Assembly: GCF_041380365.1 (NCBI RefSeq)
Contig: NZ_CP159981.1
Coordinates: forward strand, 1-64,000
From: Buchananella sp. 14KM1171
Lineage (GTDB): Bacteria > Actinomycetota > Actinomycetes > Actinomycetales > Actinomycetaceae
Direction of reading: 5' to 3'
Length of the DNA: 64,000 nucleotides
A program made the position numbers and the translations under genes. The notes beneath the pieces are model-generated. The model ran no database searches, was not told the DNA's origin, and saw only the letters and a program-made list of their open reading frames with translations. The number at the start of each line of letters is the position of its first letter. Within the stretch, counting starts at the first letter, position 1. Positions 32,876-40,792 of this stretch are shown here, in pieces.

Positions 32876-33726
32876 GGGCGGGCCTCGAACAGGTAGCCGC
32901 GCCCCCACACGGTGTGGATGTAGGTGGGGGAGTCCGGGTTGGGTTCGATCCGGGTGCGCAGGCGGCGGATGTGCACACTGAGCGTGCCCTCGCTGGTGTA
33001 CTCATCGCCCCAGACCTCGCGGATGATCTGCGCCTTGCCGCACACCGAGCCGCGATTTTCCACCAGGAAGTGCAAGATTCGGTCCTCCAGCGCGGTCAGC
33101 TGCAGTTCCCTGCCCGCCGCGTAGGTGCGGCCCGTGGACAAGTCCACGCGCAGGTGGGCATCGGCAAATCCCGTCGCCGCGGGAGCGTCGCCGGCCGGGC
33201 CGGGCACCTCCGTGGCCGCAGGGAAGGCGGCGCGAGCCGGTAGGCGGGCCGCGTCGGCCCCGGGGCCGGTCGGGAGCGGTGCCGGCGCGGCGGCGCGCCG
33301 TTCGAGCGCGCGGCGCACCTTGGCCACCAGGACGGCCAACGAAAAGGGCTTGGTGACAAAGTCATCTGCTCCAAGGGCCAGGCCCTGCACCTGGTCCAGG
33401 TCAGAGGCGCGGGCGGAGACGAAGATAATGCAGGGCGAATTGGCATCGCCCGGCGGGGCCGAGCCATCGGGCTGCCCGGGGCCGGCCGGCCCGGTGGGGC
33501 CGGGAGCGCGGCCGCGCAACTGGCGGCACAGCTCGAAACCCGAGCGACCCGGCAGGTTCACGTCCAGCAGCACCACCCCCGGCGCTTGGCGCTCCAGCGC
33601 GCCAAGCGCCTCCTCCGCGCTCACGCAGTGCACCACGCCCAGCCCGCAGGCTCGCAGATAGTCGGCGGTGGCGGCGCCCAGCTCCGCCTCGTCCTCGACC
33701 AGCAACACGTCCAGCGCTTCAACCAT
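32872..33726 (-). CDS. OmpR/PhoB-family response regulator
   Basis: 284 residues from the ATG at 33726. The receiver begins DVLLVEDEAELG (acidic pocket Glu11/Asp12), the phosphoacceptor is Asp55 (VVLLDVNLPG), and KPFSLAVLVAKV supplies the conserved Lys. Between helix 3 and strand 4 there is a Pro/Gly-rich insert of about 25 residues (about 70-95), rare in receivers. A second Pro/Ala-rich linker precedes the winged-helix DNA-binding domain, which ends TVWGRGYLFEARP. First gene of the operon with the kinase and probably the ABC transporter. Confidence 0.9.
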   Translation of the reverse strand: MVEALDVLLVEDEAELGAATADYLRACGLGVVHCVSAEEALGALERQAPGVVLLDVNLPGRSGFELCRQLRGRAPGPTGPAGPGQPDGSAPPGDANSPCIIFVSARASDLDQVQGLALGADDFVTKPFSLAVLVAKVRRALERRAAAPAPLPTGPGADAARLPARAAFPAATEVPGPAGDAPAATGFADAHLRVDLSTGRTYAAGRELQLTALEDRILHFLVENRGSVCGKAQIIREVWGDEYTSEGTLSVHIRRLRTRIEPNPDSPTYIHTVWGRGYLFEARP

Positions 33727-33862
33727 GGGCAAAAGTCTCCCACCCACTGCCACCGGCGCGTGACCGCGCCGCACAGACCACAGCGCATACGGGCGTCCCA
33801 TCTGCGTGGCGGGCGGGGCGTCGTGCAAAAATGGTTCCCAAGCACTTTGGGAAGGACGGCCA

Positions 33863-34957
33863 ATGAAGGTTGTTGTTGTAGGTGGCGGCTACGCGGGCGT
33901 GAGCGTGGCCCGTGCGCTGGACGATGTGGCCGATGTGGTGCTCGTCGAAGCCAAGGACACGTTCGTTCACCACGCCGCCACCCTGCGCGCCGCCGTGGAC
34001 CCGGAGTGGGCAGAGACGATCTTCATTCCCTACGACAAGCTGCTTCAGCGCGGCCAGGTGGTGCGCGGCACCGTCATGCGCCTGGAGGGCACCAAGGTGT
34101 TCGTCTCCGACGGCACCACCATCGAGGCCGACGCCGTCGTGCTGGCCACCGGTACCGCCTCCCCGTTCCCCGCGAAGCTGGCTGAGGACTCCCACGAGAT
34201 CGCCGGCGCCCGCCTGAGCCGCCTGCACCAGGCGCTGCGCCAGGCCAAGCGCGCCCTCGTGGTCGGCGCCGGTGGCGTGGGCGTGGAGCTCGCCGGCGAG
34301 CTGACCAGCGCCTACCCGCACCTGACGGTCGTGCTGGTGGAGAAGCAGGACGACATCCTGCCGCTGGAGCCCTGCGACCCGCGCCTGCGCACCGAGCTGC
34401 GCTACCAGCTCGAGCAGCGCAACGTGGAGCTGGTGCTGGGCACCTCGCTGGGCTACCTGCCGCCCGTGGACGTGGGCGTGCTCAGCCCCTTCGAGGTGGA
34501 CACCAAGGACGGCCGCAACATCCAGGCCGACATCTGGTTCCGCTGCTATGGCTCGCGCGTGGCCAGCGGCTACCTGGGCCCGGAGTTCGACCAGGCCAAG
34601 CGCGGCGACGGCTCCCTTAACGTGGACGAATACCTGCAGGTGGTGGGCCACCCGGGCGTGTTCGCCGTGGGCGACCTGGCGCACACCCCGGAGCCGGACC
34701 GCGCGGATGCGGCAGTGGACCAGGGCCTGCTGGTGGCCTCCGTGCTGCGTGACATCATCGAGGGGCGCGAGCCGCAGCGCACCTACCAGCCCAAGCGCCG
34801 CTGGGTGCTCATGCCGCTGGGCCCGGAGGGCGGCGCCTGCGAGCTGCGCGACCCGGAGACCGGCGAGGTCCAGGTGGCCGGCGCGGAGGAGACCGTGCGC
34901 ATCAAGGGCGAGGACCTGCACACCACCTGGGTGCGCAGCCTGCTGGGCCGCGACTGA
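33863..34957 (+). CDS. NDH-2/AIF-like FAD oxidoreductase
   Basis: 364 residues from the ATG at 33863, with GGAAGG 8 bases before. N-terminal FAD motif VVVVGGGYAGVSVA; NAD(P) motif VVGAGGVGVELAGEL near 133; C-terminal FAD motif VFAVGDLAHTPE near 270. This is the layout of single-subunit NADH:quinone oxidoreductases and FSP1/AIFM2-like enzymes, but it lacks the long membrane-binding tail of classic NDH-2. An electron carrier role is likely; the acceptor is unknown. Confidence 0.82.
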   Translation: MKVVVVGGGYAGVSVARALDDVADVVLVEAKDTFVHHAATLRAAVDPEWAETIFIPYDKLLQRGQVVRGTVMRLEGTKVFVSDGTTIEADAVVLATGTASPFPAKLAEDSHEIAGARLSRLHQALRQAKRALVVGAGGVGVELAGELTSAYPHLTVVLVEKQDDILPLEPCDPRLRTELRYQLEQRNVELVLGTSLGYLPPVDVGVLSPFEVDTKDGRNIQADIWFRCYGSRVASGYLGPEFDQAKRGDGSLNVDEYLQVVGHPGVFAVGDLAHTPEPDRADAAVDQGLLVASVLRDIIEGREPQRTYQPKRRWVLMPLGPEGGACELRDPETGEVQVAGAEETVRIKGEDLHTTWVRSLLGRD

Positions 34958-35065
34958 CCGGCCCGACCCCCGCTCGTTTAGCCGAGGGGTGAACCACCCG
35001 GGGCGGGTAGGGGCACTTGCCGCACGATTTGGCGGCATCGGTGCCTCCGCCCGCCCCGGTTCGTC

Positions 35066-35071
35066 TACCAT
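35066..35071 (+). promoter_or_regulatory. -10 box of the acidic protein gene
   Basis: TACCAT, 6 bases before the ATG at 35078; predicts a leaderless mRNA. Confidence 0.5.
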
Positions 35072-35077
35072 GGCGCC

Positions 35078-35389
35078 ATGAGTAACGAACCTCGCGTCGC
35101 GCTAGACCAGCTCATTCGCGCCCTGGAGACACACTTTGAGGCATGCCGTGCAGGCAGTGCCGACTCCCCGGCGGTCGTGCGCGCCGAATCGGTGCTGGAG
35201 GACGCCTTCTTCACCTACGACGACGCCCTGATCCGCGCCTTTGGTGCCTCGCTGCCCTTCGACATCTTCGAGGACGAGGAACTGGACGAGGACGACGAGG
35301 ACGACGACCTCTACTACGACGACGAGGACGACTCCGACGACGAGGACGAGGAGTTCTACGACGACGAGGACGAAGAGGACGACGACTAG
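35078..35389 (+). CDS. Small protein with a highly acidic tail
   Basis: 103 residues. Residues 1-65 are a helical domain (LDQLIRALETHFEACRAG; SVLEDAFFTYDDALIRAF). Residues about 66-103 are almost pure Asp/Glu with Tyr. Proteins of this kind are common in actinobacteria without known function; the tail could mimic nucleic acid or bind basic proteins. It lies 90 bases before uppP. Confidence 0.75.
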   Translation: MSNEPRVALDQLIRALETHFEACRAGSADSPAVVRAESVLEDAFFTYDDALIRAFGASLPFDIFEDEELDEDDEDDDLYYDDEDDSDDEDEEFYDDEDEEDDD

Positions 35390-35465
35390 CACGCCCGCCC
35401 CCTCGGGGCGCCCCACGCGGCGGCGACCGTTGTGGAGTAACTAAACGGCTTCACGGCTCCTGGCA

Positions 35466-35471
35466 TAGGCT
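35466..35471 (+). promoter_or_regulatory. -10 box of uppP
   Basis: TAGGCT, 7 bases before the GTG at 35479; predicts a leaderless mRNA. Confidence 0.5.
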
Positions 35472-35478
35472 GGGGGCC

Positions 35479-36348
35479 GTGAATGTTTTGGAGGCCTTCG
35501 TCCTGGGACTAATCCAGGCGCTAACCGAGTTCTTGCCCATCTCTTCCTCCGCCCACATCAGGGTGGTGGGGGAGCTGATGGGGACCGACCCGGGGGCGGC
35601 CTTCACCGCGATCATCCAGTTGGGCACCGAGCTGGCGGTGCTGATCTACTTCCGCCACGACCTGTGGCGGATCACGAAGTCGTGGGTGGCCAGCCTGCCG
35701 GCGCTGTGGCAGCGGGCCCTGGGCCGCAAGATCAAGCACGCCGCCCCGATGGATGCCCACGCCAAACTGGGCTGGATGATCATCGTTGGCTCCCTGCCCA
35801 TCGTGTTGCTGGGCGTGCTGCTGGAGGACTACATCGACTTCGCGCTGCGCAACCTGTGGATCACGGCCACCATGCTGATCGTGTTCGGCGTGATCCTGGG
35901 CTGGGCGGACAAGCGCGGCCAAACGAAGCTCAAGCTGACTGAGATGAAGTGGGGCCAGGCACTGGCGTACGGCTTTGCGCAGGCCGCCGCCCTGATCCCC
36001 GGTGTCTCCCGGTCGGGGGGAACCATCACCGCCGGGCGCCTGATGGGCTTCACGCGGGCGGAGGCGGCGCGCTACTCCTTCCTGCTGGCCATGCCGGCGG
36101 TGTTCGGCTCCGGCCTGTACAAGCTGGTCAAGGGAGACACCTCCGGGGTGGCGGTGGGGCTTTGGCCTACGCTCGTGGCCACCGTGGTGTCCTTCGCCGT
36201 GGGCTACGTGGTGATCGTGGGCTTCTTGAAGCTGATCCAGACCCGCACCTTCATGCCGTTCGTGCTCTACCGCTTCGCGGTGGGCGCGGCGATCATCTTG
36301 CTGCTGCTGACCGGGACCGTCCCGGCCCTACCGAGCATGGGAGGCTGA
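35479..36348 (+). CDS. uppP: Undecaprenyl-diphosphatase
   Basis: 289 residues from the GTG at 35479. Membrane enzyme that recycles the lipid carrier of wall synthesis by removing one phosphate; also confers bacitracin tolerance. Catalytic signatures: QALTEFLPISSSAH near the N terminus (Glu-rich motif) and PGVSRSGGT near 182. About seven to eight hydrophobic helices. The downstream HAD gene begins 3 bases after the stop and is probably co-transcribed. Confidence 0.95.
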   Translation: MNVLEAFVLGLIQALTEFLPISSSAHIRVVGELMGTDPGAAFTAIIQLGTELAVLIYFRHDLWRITKSWVASLPALWQRALGRKIKHAAPMDAHAKLGWMIIVGSLPIVLLGVLLEDYIDFALRNLWITATMLIVFGVILGWADKRGQTKLKLTEMKWGQALAYGFAQAAALIPGVSRSGGTITAGRLMGFTRAEAARYSFLLAMPAVFGSGLYKLVKGDTSGVAVGLWPTLVATVVSFAVGYVVIVGFLKLIQTRTFMPFVLYRFAVGAAIILLLLTGTVPALPSMGG

Positions 36349-36351
36349 GTG

Positions 36352-37047
36352 ATGCTGCCAGAGGCGCTGTTGTGGGACATGGACGGCACCCTCATCGACT
36401 CCGAGGTCTACTGGGTGGCGGCCCAGGTGGAGCTGGCGCAGAGCCACGGAGCCCAGTTCGATGCCAGGCAGTCCCTGGAGTTCGTGGGCAAACCGCTCAC
36501 GCACTCGGCCCGCATCTACCGCAGCCTGACGGGGATCGAGATGAGCGAGGAGGACGTGATCGCCTCCTGGTGCACCTACGTGGAGACGGCGATCGTGGAA
36601 CGCGGGGTGCCGTGGCGCCCCGGGGCCCTGGAACTGCTCACCGCCGCCCGCGCGCAGGGGGTGCGGCAGGCGCTGGTGACCTCCTCGTTCACGCACCTGG
36701 CGCAGCTCACCGCCACGCAGGTGCCCGGCGGGATGGACGTGGTGGTGGCCGGCGACCAGGTGGCCCGGCTGAAGCCGGACCCGGAGTGCTACCTGAGCGC
36801 CTGCGAGCAGCTGGGCGTCAGCCCGGGCCAGACCGTGGGGTTTGAGGATTCGGGCTCCGGGGTGGGCGCCCTGCTGGCCGCCGGCGTCAACGCCGTTTCG
36901 ATTCCGTACATGGTGCCGATCGAACCCCACCCGCGCCTCTCACGGGTGCGCAGCCTGACCGAGCTGGACCTGGATGCCCTGCGCCGCCTGGTACGCGGCG
37001 AGGTGATAGACCACTTCCCGGCAGACCAGAGCGCCGGCGGTCACTAG
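36352..37047 (+). CDS. HAD-family phosphatase
   Basis: 231 residues; ATG at 36352 with GGGAGG 7 bases upstream, an alternative GTG at 36349. Motif I DMDGTL (Asp nucleophile at residue 10), motif II VTSS, the Lys of LKPDPE (motif III) and motif IV GFEDSGSG. The helical cap after motif I puts it with beta-phosphoglucomutase-like subfamily I phosphatases. Substrate unknown; dephosphorylation of a small sugar phosphate is likely. Confidence 0.88.
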   Translation: MLPEALLWDMDGTLIDSEVYWVAAQVELAQSHGAQFDARQSLEFVGKPLTHSARIYRSLTGIEMSEEDVIASWCTYVETAIVERGVPWRPGALELLTAARAQGVRQALVTSSFTHLAQLTATQVPGGMDVVVAGDQVARLKPDPECYLSACEQLGVSPGQTVGFEDSGSGVGALLAAGVNAVSIPYMVPIEPHPRLSRVRSLTELDLDALRRLVRGEVIDHFPADQSAGGH

Positions 37048-37073
37048 CGGCCCCCCCCTGGGTTAGGGGGCAG

Positions 37074-37094
37074 GGACGACGTTGCGCCGGCCTC
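37074..37094 (+). repeat. Second short interspersed repeat, copy 2
   Basis: 21 bases (GGACGACGTTGCGCCGGCCT plus C), identical to 31516-31536. Both lie just past gene ends. Confidence 0.6.
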
Positions 37095-37097
37095 TAC

Positions 37098-38072
37098 TTA
37101 GCGCGGCGCGCGCGTGGCGGCCACGCGGGCAACGTCGTGCTCCTGCAACGGCGGGGGAGTGCCCCCGAAGGCAGGGCAGAGCGACTGGAAGTTGCACCAG
37201 TCGCACAGGCGGCTGGGCCGGGGAGCGAACGAGCCCGCCGCCAGGCAGCCGGCCACCTCGTCCCAGAGGAAACCGATCTCCTGTTCCAGGGCGCCGGTCT
37301 CGTCGGGGTGGGGGTCGTGAGTGAGGGTGCGCCCGTTGCCCAGGTAGACGATCTGTAGGCGGGCCGGCAGCACGCCCTCGGTGCGCTCGAGCAACAGGGC
37401 GTAGAAGCGCAGCTGGAACAGCGCCTCCTCGATGAAGCGGGGGGAGGGCGCCTTGCCCGTCTTGTAGTCCACCACGCGCAGGCGACCGTCCGGGGCGGCG
37501 TCGATGCGGTCCACGATGCCGCGAATCAGGGTGCCGTCGGCCAGTTCCACCTCGAGGAACTTCTCCCGGTCGCGCGGCTCCAGCCGGGTGGGGTCCTCCT
37601 GGCGGAAGTACTGCTCCACCAGCTGCCGAGCGCTGCCGAACCACTCCGGCCCCTGCGCGGCCGCCAGGGCGGCCAGCTCGGGTTGGCGATCCACCATCGC
37701 CTCCCACCGGGGCTGCACCAGGTCCAGCGCTGCGGCGGGCGTGCGCTCCCGGGCCGGCAACAGGTAGAGGTGCTCCAGCACGGAGTGCACCAGGGTGCCG
37801 CGCGCGGCCGCAGGGGCGGGCGGCTCGGGCAGGCGGTCCACCTGGCGCAGGCGGAAGAGCAGCGGGCACTGGCGAAACTCCTTGGCCCGGGAGGGGGAGA
37901 GCGCAGCGCGCCGGGCCGGTGCCGGGGCGGCCCCGGCCGAGGGCCGAGTGGCGTTGACCGGTACCTGGGCGGCCCCGGCCGCAGCTGGGGCGCCGCCCAC
38001 CGCCGCCCGGGTGGAGCCGGTGGGCGCCTGGGCGGGGTTGGCCGGCGCGGGCCGCGCGTGCGTGTCTTCCAT
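37098..38072 (-). CDS. RecB-like PD-(D/E)XK nuclease with a Cys cluster
   Basis: 324 residues from the ATG at 38072; TACGGT lies 7 bases upstream, so it may be leaderless. After an Ala/Pro-rich N terminus, SPSRAKEFRQCPLLFRLR begins the RecB nuclease domain. The active site is seen in RGIVDRIDAAPDGRLRVVDY with KTGK. The C terminus has CDWCNFQSLCP, which with the Cys of RQCPLLF can hold an Fe-S cluster as in AddB/Cas4-type nucleases. It is divergent to trmI, the usual actinobacterial arrangement. A role in DNA end processing is likely but unproven. Confidence 0.88.
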   Translation of the reverse strand: MEDTHARPAPANPAQAPTGSTRAAVGGAPAAAGAAQVPVNATRPSAGAAPAPARRAALSPSRAKEFRQCPLLFRLRQVDRLPEPPAPAAARGTLVHSVLEHLYLLPARERTPAAALDLVQPRWEAMVDRQPELAALAAAQGPEWFGSARQLVEQYFRQEDPTRLEPRDREKFLEVELADGTLIRGIVDRIDAAPDGRLRVVDYKTGKAPSPRFIEEALFQLRFYALLLERTEGVLPARLQIVYLGNGRTLTHDPHPDETGALEQEIGFLWDEVAGCLAAGSFAPRPSRLCDWCNFQSLCPAFGGTPPPLQEHDVARVAATRAPR

Positions 38073-38237
38073 GCCTTCCACCGTAGCGGCGGGCACCAAC
38101 ACCGCTGGACCCGTCCCGCGCAAAGGAGGGCCGCACCGGCCATCCACAGCCGCCGCGCCGCGCAGAATCGAACGCGCCGCGCGCGGCGCCCGCCGAACAT
38201 CACGCGCACCGGGGCCGGGCGCTTTACGCAACGCCCG

Positions 38238-38243
38238 TATGAT
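38238..38243 (+). promoter_or_regulatory. -10 box of the trmI-arc-dop-pup-pafA operon
   Basis: TATGAT, 6 bases before the GTG at 38250, giving a leaderless start for the whole operon. Confidence 0.6.
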
Positions 38244-38249
38244 CTTGGG

Positions 38250-39359
38250 GTGACTTTTTCTTACACCCCCGCAGGCCCGGCCTCCCGCCGTGGCCCCCTG
38301 AAGTACGGCGACCGCGTGCAGCTCACCGACGCCAAGGGCCGCATGCACACGATCGTCCTGCTGGAGGGCGGCTACTTCCACTCCCACCGCGGCTCGTTTC
38401 GCCACTCGGAGCTGGTGGGCCTGCCGGAGGGCACCGTGCACACCACCTCCACCGGCGCCCAGTACCTGGTGCTGCGCCCGCTGCTGAGCGACTACGTGCT
38501 GTCCATGCCGCGCGGCGCGGCCGTGATCTACCCGAAGGACTCCGGGCAGATCGTGCAGATGGCAGACATCTTCCCGGGGGCGCGCGTGGTGGAGGCGGGC
38601 GTGGGCAGCGGCGCGCTGTCCATGTCCCTGCTCAGCGCCGTGGGCGAATACGGCCAGCTCATCTCGTTTGAGCGCCGCGAGGACTTCGCTGAGATCGCGC
38701 AGGGCAACGTCGACCTGTGGTTCGGGCGCCGTCACCCTGCCTGGCGCGTGGAGGTGGGCGACCTGGCCGAGCGCCTGCCGCAGGTGGTGGAGCCCGGCAG
38801 CATCGACCGGATCGTGCTAGACATGCTGGCGCCGTGGGAGAACCTGCAGGTCTGCGCCGACGCGCTGGCGCCGGGTGGTGTGCTGCTCTGCTACGTCGCC
38901 ACCGTCACCCAGCTCTCGCGCGTGGTGGAGGACATGCGGGCAAGCGAGCTGTTCACCGAGCCGCACGCCTGGGAGTCGCTGGTGCGCGACTGGCACCTGG
39001 AGGGCCTGGCCGTGCGCCCGGATCACCGCATGGTGGCGCACACGGGTTTCCTGGTCACCGCGCGGCGCCTGGCGCCGGGCCACCAGCCGCCGCTGCGCAG
39101 CCGCCGCCCGGCCAAGGGCGCCTACACGGGCGAGGAGGTGTGGACCAGCCAGGACCTGGGCGAGCGCCCGACCTCTGACAAGAAGGTGCGCAAGGTCAAG
39201 CGGGACGTCACGGCCCGCGTGGCGGACCTGGTTGACCACAGCGCCTGCGAGGTGCCGCCGCCGCCCGGCCAGGACGTCCCGGAGGGCCAGGACGGCCCGC
39301 CCGGCCAGGACGGCCAAAACGTCCAGGACGGCCAGATCACGGCGGGGCTGGAGGACTAA
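38250..39359 (+). CDS. trmI: tRNA (adenine(58)-N1)-methyltransferase
   Basis: 369 residues from the GTG at 38250. Methylates A58 in the T loop. N-terminal beta domain, then the SAM site VVEAGVGSGALSMSLL near 112 and the catalytic region DRIVLDMLAPWENL near 188. The C-terminal extension carries a Gln-Asp-Gly-rich repeat (GQDVPEGQDGPPGQDGQ) absent from most relatives. First gene of the Pup operon, as in mycobacteria; its stop overlaps the arc start by one base. Confidence 0.93.
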   Translation: MTFSYTPAGPASRRGPLKYGDRVQLTDAKGRMHTIVLLEGGYFHSHRGSFRHSELVGLPEGTVHTTSTGAQYLVLRPLLSDYVLSMPRGAAVIYPKDSGQIVQMADIFPGARVVEAGVGSGALSMSLLSAVGEYGQLISFERREDFAEIAQGNVDLWFGRRHPAWRVEVGDLAERLPQVVEPGSIDRIVLDMLAPWENLQVCADALAPGGVLLCYVATVTQLSRVVEDMRASELFTEPHAWESLVRDWHLEGLAVRPDHRMVAHTGFLVTARRLAPGHQPPLRSRRPAKGAYTGEEVWTSQDLGERPTSDKKVRKVKRDVTARVADLVDHSACEVPPPPGQDVPEGQDGPPGQDGQNVQDGQITAGLED

Positions 39360-40792
39360 TGCTTGACGCCCAGGCCGCAGAGCTCGCCTCGCTGCAGGAG
39401 AAGAACACCCGCCTGGCGAGCGCGTTGGCCGACGCCCGCGCGCACCTGGCGGCGCTAGGCGAGCAGGTGGAGGCCTGGCGGCGCCAGCCTCTGGACGTGG
39501 CCACGGTGGTGGAGGTCGACATGGGGGAGCGCCGCCTGCTGGTGCAGGTGGGCTCGGCGCTGCGCAGCGTGCCGGCCGCCTCCCACCTGGTGTTGGGCAC
39601 GCTGCACGCGGGCAGCCGGGTGCTGGTGGACGCGGACATGGTGGCCGTGGACGCGGTGGCCCCCGCAGCGGGCGGGGAGCTGTGCGTGCTGACCGAGCGC
39701 CTGGATGAGCAGCGCGGGATCGTGACCACGCAGTCGGGTGAGCGCGTGGTGCTGCTGGGCCGCCTGGCCGGCAGCGAGCTGGGCGTGGGCGACTGCCTGC
39801 GCTGCGACCTGCGCACCGGCATCGCCCTGGAGCTGGTGGAGCGGCAGGACGTGGAGCAGCTGCTCACCCCGCAGACCCCGGACGTGGCGTTTAGCGACAT
39901 CGGCGGCCTGGACGACGTGGTGGCCACGGTGCGTCAGGCCATCGAGCTGCCGCTTGAGCAGCCGGAGCTCTTTACCCGCTACGGGCTGCGTCCCACCAGC
40001 GGCATCCTGCTCTACGGTCCGCCGGGCTGCGGCAAGACGATGATCGCCAAGGCCCTTGCCACCCAGTTGGCGTCCTCGCACGGCGCGCGCGGCCACTTCT
40101 TGGTGATCAACGGCCCGCAGTTGCTGGACAAGTACGTGGGGGAGACGGAGCGCAAGATTCGTGCCGTGTTCGCCCGCGCCCGCGAGCTGGCGGCCACGGG
40201 TGCGGCCGTGGTGGTCTTCTTTGACGAGATGGAGGCGCTGTTCCGGCGGCGCGGGGCGGGTAAGTCCAGCGACATGGAGACCACGATCGTGCCGCAGCTG
40301 CTCACCGAGTTGGACGGCGTGGGTGGCCTGGAGGGCGTGCGGGTGATCGGCGCGACCAACCGGGAGGACATGATCGACCCGGCGGTGCTGCGGCCCGGCC
40401 GCCTGGATTTGAAGCTGCGCATCTCCCGCCCGGACGCCGCCCAGTGCCGCGCCATCGCGCTGACCCACCTGCGGCCCGGCGTGCCTATCGCCGCCAGCGT
40501 GCAGGGGGACGACGTTGCCGCCCGCCGCGCGCGCCTTGCCGACGCCCTGGTGGGCGGCCTGGAGTGCGCCCAGGTCTCCACGGACGGCGCCGGGGCCGGC
40601 ACGACGCTGCTGCAGGTGGCCTCCGGTGCCCTGGTGGCCCGGATCGTGGACCGCGCCAAGCTAGCGGCGCTGCAGGCCACGGCCGCAGGCCGTGCCGAGG
40701 GCATCAACGAGGCGGACATCGCGGCCGCCGTGGCCGCAGAGGCGGCGCAGGCGGCCGAGATGGCGGCGCGCCGAGGGCAGGAGGAGCTGTGA
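39359..40792 (+). CDS. arc: AAA ATPase forming ring-shaped complexes (ARC/Mpa)
   Basis: 477 residues. Unfolds pupylated proteins. The N-terminal coiled coil (1-45) recognises Pup, then two OB-like segments (46-165) and the AAA domain with Walker A GPPGCGKT (220-227), Walker B VVVFFDEME and the second region of homology GATNREDMIDPAVLRPGR. It ends GQEEL and lacks the penultimate Tyr of the QYL/HbYX tail that docks Mpa on the 20S proteasome. This agrees with the absence of prcB and prcA from the operon. Possible output is unfolding or disassembly without this protease. Confidence 0.93.
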   Translation: MLDAQAAELASLQEKNTRLASALADARAHLAALGEQVEAWRRQPLDVATVVEVDMGERRLLVQVGSALRSVPAASHLVLGTLHAGSRVLVDADMVAVDAVAPAAGGELCVLTERLDEQRGIVTTQSGERVVLLGRLAGSELGVGDCLRCDLRTGIALELVERQDVEQLLTPQTPDVAFSDIGGLDDVVATVRQAIELPLEQPELFTRYGLRPTSGILLYGPPGCGKTMIAKALATQLASSHGARGHFLVINGPQLLDKYVGETERKIRAVFARARELAATGAAVVVFFDEMEALFRRRGAGKSSDMETTIVPQLLTELDGVGGLEGVRVIGATNREDMIDPAVLRPGRLDLKLRISRPDAAQCRAIALTHLRPGVPIAASVQGDDVAARRARLADALVGGLECAQVSTDGAGAGTTLLQVASGALVARIVDRAKLAALQATAAGRAEGINEADIAAAVAAEAAQAAEMAARRGQEEL

